Of a DNA stretch of 42,323 nucleotides, positions 1-7,515 are shown in pieces. The position numbers and the translations under genes were made by a program. Position 1 is the stretch's first letter, and each line of letters starts with the position of its first letter. The stretch is taken from contig CAZIJQ010000019.1 in the NCBI GenBank assembly GCA_964539785.1, forward strand, positions 1-42,323. The letters are read 5' to 3'. The stretch is from JABMPO01 sp964539785 (GTDB taxonomy: Bacteria; Fidelibacterota; Marinisomatia; Marinisomatales; TCS56). A model generated the notes under the pieces. The model had not been told where the DNA came from. It was given only the letters and a program-made list of their open reading frames with translations, and did no database searches.

Positions 1-116
1 CTAGCTTCCTTAACTTGAAAAAAACTAACCGGAAATACTTCCTAATAGAAAGTAAGCACCAAGAATTCAATTTAATTCATTTAAGAATTGAACCTCGCTA
101 ATACATTGGAGCTCTC

Positions 117-1661
117 ATGAACAATCATTTAAGGAAAGCTGGTGTAAATCTGGTTTGCATATTCCTTCTGTGCAGCTTTGTATCAGCCCAGACTCCCGGA
201 TACTTCAGAGATGTTTTCATGGATGGTCGTGTCGGGCTTTCTGGGAATACCAGTTTACACGCGGCCGATTCTTTGGGTTTAACCTTAGATTTTATAGCTA
301 CCGAATCTGTGGCCTCCCAAACTGCCGCAATCATAACAAATTCTGACGATATTAACGGACGACTCCTGTACCCGGATGGCGCTCCCCGTTTCCGAACAAT
401 CTATAGTAATGGTGGAAGTGCAACCGAACATGGTAGTTCATTAGGCGAAACAGGAAGAAATCGCATAAGACAATTCTACTACAACGGCGGCAGTTACACC
501 GGCTCCTGTGCGAGTGCCTATATAGCAAGTCTGAGTTGGGATTTTACTGGTGTCATCCCTGAATATTATCATATTTGGCCAGGCAGGACGCGTAGTACTA
601 GTCTCACCGATTCTTACACCGGACACTTCATACCATCTAATTCACCGCTGCTTGATTATTTCGATTTCGGCGATGATCATTATATTGCCAATATTTACCA
701 TAATGGTGGTTGCTACGCCCGTGAAGACCTTGATTATCCGCCAGAAACTGAAGTTTTACTACGCTATGACTATCCCGATGAACGTATGCACCAAAAGGCT
801 AGTTCCTGGGCCTATAAAACCAACAGCACAACCGGCCGAGTGGTGGTAACCGGTTCTCATCCTGAAATTGAATACAGCGGTGAGGGGTTACATCTGATGG
901 AAGCAATCCTATTATATGCCCTGGCTGGTACCGCCCCAGCCCAATTAAAGGGTGAACTATTTAATGCTCAAACTCGGATAATGAACCAGGCTACGGAAGA
1001 CAGCCTGCCGGCTTTTACTAAAATCGGTGATAAGCAATATCATCACTATGCACTTGAGATTCCTCAGGGAGCCAGTAATCTTACCCTGACTCTTGATGGC
1101 GAGGATGGCTTCGACCTTAACCTGTATCTGGATGCCGACACGTTTGCCTTTGAACCAAATACAGATTTCAGCAGTAGCCAAACGGGAGCAGATCAAACTA
1201 TTACATTATCAAGTTTATCCTCGGGAACTTGGTATATCGGAGTAGAATGCGCAACTACCATCAATACTGCCGGCCAAATTTATTATGGCGATCTCAGTGT
1301 TCTTAACGGCGTAGCTTATTCCATAACTGCAACCTGGGATTCCACAGGATTAAAAACTACGACAGATTTGGCTGGGATGCCGGATGAATTTCAATTACAC
1401 CAAAACTACCCCAACCCATTCAATCCAGTTACAACAATCCAATATGAATTACCCCAAAGATCAGATGTCCAGATCACAGTGTATGATTTAATGGGTAGAG
1501 AAATAACTACTTTGGTTTCTGAAATTCAGGAAGCCGGTTATAAATCAATCCAATGGAATGCCACTAATAAATTTGGTCAACCGGTCAGTGCAGGAATGTA
1601 CTTCTATCGTATAACCGCCGGTACCTTCAGTCAGACCAATAAAATGCTATTGTTAAAATAG
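117..1661 (+). CDS. Secreted protein: BPL_N-like amidotransferase fold, PPC domain, T9SS sorting tail
   Basis: The 514-residue product starts with a signal peptide (hydrophobic stretch ending SFVSAQ). Residues about 25-270 contain a glutamine-amidotransferase-like nucleophile elbow, YNGGSYTGSCASAY, with Cys131. This resembles the N-terminal domain of biotin-protein-ligase-like proteins (BPL_N). Residues about 300-400 look like a bacterial pre-peptidase C-terminal (PPC) beta-sandwich with GTWYIGVE. The last 85 residues are a type IX secretion sorting domain (NYPNPFNP, DLMGREI, SAGMYFYRI, KMLLLK). The start has a GGAG Shine-Dalgarno sequence seven bases upstream. The protein is probably exported by Sec and then anchored or released at the cell surface by T9SS. 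The substrate is unknown. The sorting domain is certain; the BPL_N call is by motif only. Confidence 0.85.
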   Translation: MNNHLRKAGVNLVCIFLLCSFVSAQTPGYFRDVFMDGRVGLSGNTSLHAADSLGLTLDFIATESVASQTAAIITNSDDINGRLLYPDGAPRFRTIYSNGGSATEHGSSLGETGRNRIRQFYYNGGSYTGSCASAYIASLSWDFTGVIPEYYHIWPGRTRSTSLTDSYTGHFIPSNSPLLDYFDFGDDHYIANIYHNGGCYAREDLDYPPETEVLLRYDYPDERMHQKASSWAYKTNSTTGRVVVTGSHPEIEYSGEGLHLMEAILLYALAGTAPAQLKGELFNAQTRIMNQATEDSLPAFTKIGDKQYHHYALEIPQGASNLTLTLDGEDGFDLNLYLDADTFAFEPNTDFSSSQTGADQTITLSSLSSGTWYIGVECATTINTAGQIYYGDLSVLNGVAYSITATWDSTGLKTTTDLAGMPDEFQLHQNYPNPFNPVTTIQYELPQRSDVQITVYDLMGREITTLVSEIQEAGYKSIQWNATNKFGQPVSAGMYFYRITAGTFSQTNKMLLLK

Positions 1662-1680
1662 TCCCTACCTCAAAAAGCAC

Positions 1681-1708
1681 AAAAGGGCAGCTGAAAAGCT
1701 GCCCTTTT
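1681..1708. terminator. Bidirectional intrinsic terminator
   Basis: A perfect 12-bp stem (AAAAGGGCAGCT and its complement) closes a GAAA tetraloop of the GNRA type. A-rich and T-rich ends lie on both sides, so it can terminate both the rightward gene ending at 1661 and the leftward gene ending at 1730. Confidence 0.9.
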
Positions 1709-1729
1709 AGTTTTCGACATTAATGCGCT

Positions 1730-3043
1730 TTAGAGACCGGCGAACTGAATCCGGTCAAACACCATCGTTGGCGTACGCCAGGATGAGAATTGATAGGGAT
1801 CATTACCAACTTCTACCAGCTGGTTCAGCAAGTCGGCATAATTACCGGAAATATTCATCTCGTTAATTGGCGTGGTTCGTAGACCGTTTTCAATTAACCA
1901 ACCTGATATCCCCAGAGAAAAATCACCGGTGGTGGAATTGGCGTTACCACCGAGGAAACCAGTAACCAGAATGGCACGATCCATGGCTTTCTCAATTTCT
2001 GCACCGGAACGACTTCCCAGTTTGAAAGTGACATTGGATGAACCACCGGCGGTGGGCGGTACTTCCATCTTACGACCATAATAGACATTGATGTAGTAAT
2101 TCTTCAAAACACCGTTCTCGATTACCGGCATAACCTTGGCGGCAATACCGTCACCATCATAATAACGGCTACCCATGCCCCGAACGATAGTCGGGTCATC
2201 AGTGATTGTGAGCAGTTCGGATCCGATCTTAGTGCCTTTTTTCCCATCCAAAAAGGAGCTCTTCTGCTGAAGATTATTGCCATATAGGGCGCCCCACATC
2301 CGGCCTAAGAGTCCCCGAACCTGATTGTTCTGTAAAATCATGGGCAGTTCAGTCGATTCGATTTTGGTCTGTCCCACAGAATCCTGGGTACGTTTTAAAG
2401 CCTCATCGCCGATTCTGGCCAGATCTGGCAGATCATTGAGATGACGAACACTGTAATACTTCCACTGCTGGGGCTTTTTGCCGCTACCGTCATCCAGCGA
2501 TACTTCCGCACCTGCGCCAAAATTGGAGCTCTCATAAGTCCCCTGAAAACCATTCGATTTTAAATGAACATTTTCATAATGGCTGTCGCTGTAATAGGAA
2601 GTGATGGATACGATGCGATCGTCTTTACCCTGAATTTGATCAAAGATCTGTCTGGCGCGATCAACCCGGTTTTTTGTATCCACCTTATGATAACCGGAAT
2701 CAAATAATTCCAGTTCAACATTATGCCGTCCCTCATAAAGGGCGGGATCCGGTAAAGCCTGATAGGGATCTTCGCCAAGATATTTAGTCATGGCTAAGGC
2801 GTTATCGATGAATTTCTGCAGTGCCGGTTTGCGCAAATCATTGGTACGGTGGGAAGAGTATTTTCCACCAGCATACAATTCTACCGACAAAGAATTCTCG
2901 GTTGATTCCCGCAGCTTATCAATATTGCTATCGCGATATTCAATATCTATGGATCGGCGTTTGCTGATTACAATTGACGTATCGTCGGCGCCTTGTTGCT
3001 TGGCATAACCCTGGGTCCAGTTGGCTAAATCAATTTTATTCAT
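1730..3043 (-). CDS. pmbA: TldE/PmbA-family subunit of TldD/TldE metalloprotease
   Basis: This 437-residue protein belongs to the TldD/PmbA family and lacks the HExxxH zinc motif, which marks it as the TldE (PmbA) subunit. In known pairs TldE forms a heterodimer with TldD and helps degrade unfolded peptides such as the microcin B17 precursor or CcdA. The C-terminal half has the family pattern, including GGNANSTTGDFSLGISGWLI. It starts three bases after the tldD stop and has a good ribosome site (AAAGGGG), so the two are cotranscribed and probably translationally coupled. No signal peptide is visible although its partner has one. Length is close to E. coli PmbA (about 450). Confidence 0.88.
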   Translation of the reverse strand: MNKIDLANWTQGYAKQQGADDTSIVISKRRSIDIEYRDSNIDKLRESTENSLSVELYAGGKYSSHRTNDLRKPALQKFIDNALAMTKYLGEDPYQALPDPALYEGRHNVELELFDSGYHKVDTKNRVDRARQIFDQIQGKDDRIVSITSYYSDSHYENVHLKSNGFQGTYESSNFGAGAEVSLDDGSGKKPQQWKYYSVRHLNDLPDLARIGDEALKRTQDSVGQTKIESTELPMILQNNQVRGLLGRMWGALYGNNLQQKSSFLDGKKGTKIGSELLTITDDPTIVRGMGSRYYDGDGIAAKVMPVIENGVLKNYYINVYYGRKMEVPPTAGGSSNVTFKLGSRSGAEIEKAMDRAILVTGFLGGNANSTTGDFSLGISGWLIENGLRTTPINEMNISGNYADLLNQLVEVGNDPYQFSSWRTPTMVFDRIQFAGL

Positions 3044-3046
3044 AGC

Positions 3047-4573
3047 TTACCCCTTTCCACCTACGGTTATTGATGATACCAGCGCACTGGGTAGTCCCAT
3101 CGATACCGGGACTGACTGGCCATTTTTACCACAGGTCCAACCGCCTTCGGTCATGGCAAAATCATTGCCTACCATGGTTACCTTTTCCAATACTTCGGGG
3201 CCATTGCCAATGATATTCACATCTTTGATCGTAGCGGTAATTTTTCCATCTTCAATCAATGAGCCTGATTTCACGTAGAAAGTGAAATCACCTGGGCCGA
3301 TATTAACCTGTCCATTTGTGAACTGGTCGGCCAGAATACCGTATTTAACGCTGGCAATGATCTCATCAAAAGTATGGGGACCATTCAACATATAAGTGTT
3401 GCGCATCCTGGGCAAGGGATAATGCTTGAATGATTGCCGGCGACCGCTGCCGGTTGGATCAACTCCATAATGCTTAGCGGAGATTCGATCATGCATATAA
3501 GTGCGCAGAATACCATTTTCCACCAGCATAGTTTCTTCGGTATGGCAGCATTCATCATCCACATTGATCGATCCACGAATGTTGGGATTCAGTCCACTAT
3601 CGACAATATTTACAAAATCCTGGGCAATCGGTTTATTCAGCTTATCAGCATAGATTGACGTTCCAATCCGATTAAAATCAGCTTCCATTCCATGGCCAAT
3701 TGCCTCGTGCAGCAGAATTCCGGAACTGCCAGCCGTAAGCACAACCGGTAATTCCCCGGCCGGAGCCGGCTTGGCGTCGAACAATTTCACTGTCCGTTTT
3801 ACGGCTTCCTTAGGCATCCGGTCCAATTTTTCTTTAGTCAGAAAACTGATATCATCACGGATCGAATAATCAAAATAATTCGATTCACGCTGGTCGTCCT
3901 GTTCAGCAGTACAGTAAACAATCACCCGCAACATAGGCTGATAATCAGTACTCAACAGGCCATCAGAATTGGCTACCATGATATATTTTTCAGTATCATG
4001 AAAACCCACATAATTTTTAATAATTCGCGAATCCTCTGCGAATACCGCCTCATCCAGCGCTTTGACAATATTGACACGCTTATCAATCCCCACATCTTCC
4101 CATGACATCTCAACCGGATAATAATTAGGCAGGGTCATGGGTTTATATTCTTGTGGTGGTGCTGTTTTCGAACCGGAAGCTATGTTAGCGGCCGTACGAG
4201 CAGCGCCTTTCATACTTTCGAGGTTCAGATCCTCGGTAAAGGAATAGCCGGTCTGATCACCTTTTAGCACGCGAATACCGACGCCTAATTGCACACTGGT
4301 ACTGGCGGAATTAACAATCCGGTCTTCTAACCGAATTGAATTTCTGATCGAATGCTGGAAAAATATATCAGCATAATCCCCACCATAAACCAGAGCTTCC
4401 GACAGTACTTTCCGGATCGTTTCGGAATCAATTCCAAAACGACCGAAATAACCAGTCTGGAGTTCCTTGCCACCGGCACAACCTATTAAGCCTGGTATAA
4501 AACCGGACAGGGAAGCCAGGGCCAGGCCAGAACCAGTCACTTTAACAAAATCTCGACGAGTGATATCTGACAT
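3047..4573 (-). CDS. tldD: TldD zinc metalloprotease with Tat/lipoprotein signal
   Basis: The 508-residue protein carries the TldD zinc motif HEAIGH (His289, Glu290, His294) and the conserved downstream cysteine in WTCGKNGQ (Cys481), so the active site appears intact. Unlike E. coli TldD, which is cytosolic, the N-terminus reads TRRDFVKVTGSGLALASL, a twin-arginine signal. It is followed by LIGC, a lipobox-like sequence at about residues 29-32. It should therefore be exported folded and possibly lipidated. It is the first gene of a two-gene operon with the TldE gene. Family assignment is secure; the location is inferred from the signal. Confidence 0.92.
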   Translation of the reverse strand: MSDITRRDFVKVTGSGLALASLSGFIPGLIGCAGGKELQTGYFGRFGIDSETIRKVLSEALVYGGDYADIFFQHSIRNSIRLEDRIVNSASTSVQLGVGIRVLKGDQTGYSFTEDLNLESMKGAARTAANIASGSKTAPPQEYKPMTLPNYYPVEMSWEDVGIDKRVNIVKALDEAVFAEDSRIIKNYVGFHDTEKYIMVANSDGLLSTDYQPMLRVIVYCTAEQDDQRESNYFDYSIRDDISFLTKEKLDRMPKEAVKRTVKLFDAKPAPAGELPVVLTAGSSGILLHEAIGHGMEADFNRIGTSIYADKLNKPIAQDFVNIVDSGLNPNIRGSINVDDECCHTEETMLVENGILRTYMHDRISAKHYGVDPTGSGRRQSFKHYPLPRMRNTYMLNGPHTFDEIIASVKYGILADQFTNGQVNIGPGDFTFYVKSGSLIEDGKITATIKDVNIIGNGPEVLEKVTMVGNDFAMTEGGWTCGKNGQSVPVSMGLPSALVSSITVGGKG

Positions 4574-4590
4574 TGGACTCTCTCTATTTG

Positions 4591-4681
4591 ATTGTTGCAG
4601 ATTGTTTGAAATACCTTTTATGTATTCATTCTAATATTGTTGCAGAATTACCATAAATTATTCACATATAGTTTCTGCAAC
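4591..4681. repeat. Three GTTGCAGA boxes between tldD and fadD
   Basis: GTTGCAGA occurs as direct copies at 4594-4601 and 4639-4647 and as an inverted copy (TTCTGCAAC) at 4673-4681. The last two form a 9-bp inverted repeat 25 bases apart. They sit just upstream of the leftward tldD gene and could be regulator sites or a cruciform. No known regulator is assigned. The rest of this 283-bp gap is AT-rich and holds the fadD promoter. Confidence 0.45.
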
Positions 4682-4773
4682 AAGCCTTAGACTATAAAAG
4701 GTTGCTATAGGTTGTCACCGGTTCTAAAAATTTAGTCGATTTGAACAGTTTTACAAGTAACAAATTTTAATGC

Positions 4774-4802
4774 TTGATAAATACTACTTGAATAACTATA
4801 CT
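4774..4802 (+). promoter_or_regulatory. Sigma-70-like promoter of the acyl-CoA synthetase gene
   Basis: A TTGATA -35 box (4774-4779) and a TATACT -10 box (4797-4802) are separated by exactly 17 bases. They are followed by a leader of about 50 bases and a strong GGGGAGG ribosome site before the ATG at 4857. The match is to the general bacterial consensus; promoter preference in this lineage is not known. Confidence 0.5.
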
Positions 4803-4856
4803 AAATAAACACTTATCAATTAATTAAGCACAATTGAAACCTATGGGGAGGAATCA

Positions 4857-6548
4857 ATGAGTTCAACAATAAAGTATGCGGATAAACCGTGGTTGTCCAA
4901 TTATGAGAAAGGTGTACCTCCGTCTATCGATTATGAAGACGTCAGTATGCCGGAATTTTTGAATCGTACCATTAAAAACTTTCCTGATCGGGAAGTCATG
5001 ATTTTTCAAGGTTACAAGATAACCTTTTCCCAATTTGGTGACATGGTCGATCGCATGGCAGCAGCGTTGAAAGATTTTGGAGTAAAAAAAGGCGATAGTG
5101 TTGCTATCGTACTACCAAATTTAATTCCCTGTGCCGCAGCTTATTACGCCATCATGAAAATAGGCGCCGTTACAGTGATGAATAACCCACTGTATTCTGA
5201 TCGCGAACTGGAACATCAGTTCAACGATTCCAATTCGAAAGTGCTGATCACGTTGGATCTGTTGGCCAATCGGATGATTGATCTGCGACCTAAGACCGGT
5301 ATCAAGCAAATAATTGTAACCTCGATAGGCGATTACCTACCGTTTCCAAAAAGCCTGCTTTTTCCATTGGTCGCCAAGAAAAAGAAGCTGGCGGCGGATG
5401 TAAAACCGGCCGATGATATTTATCGCTGGAAAGATATTATCAAACAGTATGAACCCTTAACGGAAATCGCTGATATTTCAATGGATGACCCAATTAATTA
5501 TCAGTATACCGGTGGAACAACCGGTGTTTCCAAAGGAGTTGTACTGACTCACGGCAATATGAGTAAACAGGTTCAACAGATCGCCGGTTGGTTCCCAACT
5601 TTTAATAAAGGTGAAGAAATAATGTTGGGCGCCCTGCCTTTTTTCCATGTATTTGGCCTGACGACTGTGATGAATTTTTCAATGCTCATGGGCTGGACCA
5701 TTATATTGATTCCCAAACCGCAACCGGATCCTTTAATCGAATCAATCGAAAAATTCCGGCCAACCTTTGCACCCATGGTCCCGGCCATGTATATCGGACT
5801 GCTTAACCACACCAAAGCCAGCAAGGTTGACATGACCTGCATCAACGGTTGTTTCTCCGGCAGTGCCCCCTTGCCAGTGGAAGTGATTCAGGAATTTGAA
5901 AAAACCACTGGTGCTATAATCGTCGAAGGCTTTGGACTAACCGAATCCTGTCCAGTCACTCATATCAATCCCTTTGCCGATGGTGAACGAAAAATTGGCA
6001 GTGTTGGAATTCCAATTTCAGACACCGAATGCCGGATTGTAGATATTGATACCGGTACCGAAAATGTAGCGGTAGGAGAATCTGGTGAATTAATCATGCG
6101 GGGACCACAAATCATGGCGGGTTATCACAACCGTGACGACGACACCGCCGCTACAATTCGCAACGGCTGGCTGTACACCGGCGATATTGCCACCATGGAT
6201 GAGGATGGCTATTTCTTTATTGTTGACCGCAAGAAAGACATGATCATTTCCGGCGGCTTCAATGTTTATCCACGGGAAATTGATGAAGTATACTATGAGC
6301 ATCCCAAGGTGATGGAAGCCTGCTCGATTGGTGTACCGCATCCCACGCGGGGAGAATCCGCCAAATTATTCATCGTGTTGAAAGAAGGCGAAACGGCAAC
6401 TGAGGAAGAATTGCTGGAATTCTGCCAGGACAAACTGGCCAAGTACAAATGGCCAATGACGGTGGAATTCCGGGATGAGTTGCCCAAATCGGCCGTTGGC
6501 AAAGTTTTGCGGAAAGAATTACGCGCTGAGGAACTGGCAAAAAAATAA
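4857..6548 (+). CDS. fadD: Long-chain fatty acid--CoA ligase
   Basis: The 563-residue protein is a standard-length acyl-adenylate-forming ligase that activates fatty acids with ATP and CoA. The AMP-binding P-loop is YTGGTTGVSKG from Tyr217. The adenylate-site Asp lies in YTGD (Asp443), the hinge region is VDRKKDMIISGGFNVYP (from about 456), and the catalytic C-terminal lysine is in PKSAVGKVLRKEL. The GGGGAGGAATCA ribosome site fixes the start. It is monocistronic and convergent with a putative lipid-transport operon. Chain-length preference cannot be read from the sequence. Confidence 0.9.
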   Translation: MSSTIKYADKPWLSNYEKGVPPSIDYEDVSMPEFLNRTIKNFPDREVMIFQGYKITFSQFGDMVDRMAAALKDFGVKKGDSVAIVLPNLIPCAAAYYAIMKIGAVTVMNNPLYSDRELEHQFNDSNSKVLITLDLLANRMIDLRPKTGIKQIIVTSIGDYLPFPKSLLFPLVAKKKKLAADVKPADDIYRWKDIIKQYEPLTEIADISMDDPINYQYTGGTTGVSKGVVLTHGNMSKQVQQIAGWFPTFNKGEEIMLGALPFFHVFGLTTVMNFSMLMGWTIILIPKPQPDPLIESIEKFRPTFAPMVPAMYIGLLNHTKASKVDMTCINGCFSGSAPLPVEVIQEFEKTTGAIIVEGFGLTESCPVTHINPFADGERKIGSVGIPISDTECRIVDIDTGTENVAVGESGELIMRGPQIMAGYHNRDDDTAATIRNGWLYTGDIATMDEDGYFFIVDRKKDMIISGGFNVYPREIDEVYYEHPKVMEACSIGVPHPTRGESAKLFIVLKEGETATEEELLEFCQDKLAKYKWPMTVEFRDELPKSAVGKVLRKELRAEELAKK

Positions 6549-6556
6549 TGTTACAA

Positions 6557-6626
6557 GGATGCCATCCTTGTGAGGGATGGCATCCTGAATTATACCCTCG
6601 TAGGGACAACACTTTTGTGTTGTCCC
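6557..6626. terminator. Two adjacent perfect hairpins between convergent genes
   Basis: The first hairpin pairs GGATGCCATCC (6557-6567) with 6575-6585 around a 7-base loop. The second pairs GGGACAACAC (6603-6612) with 6617-6626 around TTTT. Neither has a long T-run after it. They may act as rho-independent-like terminators for the convergent genes, or may be copies of a dispersed palindromic repeat. Confidence 0.5.
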
Positions 6627-6685
6627 ATAACTACCAAAAGATTATTTAATCAGAATAACCTTGCCGTTCTAAATTTGAGTGATCA

Positions 6686-7483
6686 TCACTGCTTCTCTAA
6701 ATATCTGGTAGTAAAATATTCATCTTTCACAGCCGGATTAAAAACAATATTGTCCATTCGCATAATCGACTTACGGCCATTCTGAACATTCTCCATTATC
6801 ATCTCACCAGCCCGGTATTTCCCGTTCTTTTCGTCAACCAGAATAATATTACGATTGCTCTGCTCCTTTAAGGGTTCATCATAAAAATCAAAAAATATAA
6901 TCCGCCGGGCCACAAAATCATTCTGGCTCAGCCACATTATTTTCCGGTAAAATCCATTATCATCAGCAATATCTTCATCATTTGGGACAACCGCAACTTT
7001 CCAGCAGGCTTCTCCATCAGTATCTTCCGTACCCAGTAAAGTGTAACTGAAGTCATCGGTGTCCTCGGCCGCCATGTCTGCATTGCTGAATTCCGATCCC
7101 ATGAAACTAGTACCCTTGTCAGAACTCACAATCCGGCGTATTTTCCGCAGGGCTGGCATATAGATCCACATATCGTCATCACCTTCATCATTATCGAAAA
7201 TAAGCATACCGGTGCCCCGCACATCAGCAGGCTCCAGAAAACGGATAATACGTTTATCGACTTTTTCCTTTTCATAACGCCGGGAGGCGGCGGCAATTTT
7301 GCGAATTCGCTCACGGCCCTTTTTATCTATAATTACCAGAGTTCCCACATATTCCGATCCGGACAGGGTCTGGTTATCCCGGGAATGATCCATAATTTCC
7401 TCAATGCTTAACTCCGCTTGCCCGAGTAACAGATTATCAATGCCAAATATCAACAGACTCATCAGAATCAGTATTGTTTTCAT
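6686..7483 (-). CDS. Outer-membrane lipoprotein-sorting-like (LolA-like) periplasmic protein
   Basis: The 265-residue protein has a Sec signal peptide (MKTILILMSLLIFGIDNLLLGQ). The mature part matches the LolA-like fold family commonly annotated as outer membrane lipoprotein-sorting protein: SGSEYVGTLVIIDKKG, IRFLEPADVRGTGMLIFD, MWIYMPALRKIRRI and MGSEFSNADM are its typical blocks. Such proteins sit next to RND/MMPL permeases and are thought to carry lipids across the periplasm. It is the last gene of the leftward operon, 32 bases after the permease, with an AGAGG ribosome site. It is not the housekeeping LolA; the cargo is unknown. Confidence 0.82.
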   Translation of the reverse strand: MKTILILMSLLIFGIDNLLLGQAELSIEEIMDHSRDNQTLSGSEYVGTLVIIDKKGRERIRKIAAASRRYEKEKVDKRIIRFLEPADVRGTGMLIFDNDEGDDDMWIYMPALRKIRRIVSSDKGTSFMGSEFSNADMAAEDTDDFSYTLLGTEDTDGEACWKVAVVPNDEDIADDNGFYRKIMWLSQNDFVARRIIFFDFYDEPLKEQSNRNIILVDEKNGKYRAGEMIMENVQNGRKSIMRMDNIVFNPAVKDEYFTTRYLEKQ

Positions 7484-7515
7484 TGCAACCTCTGAATTTT
7501 AGATTTCATTAGTAA

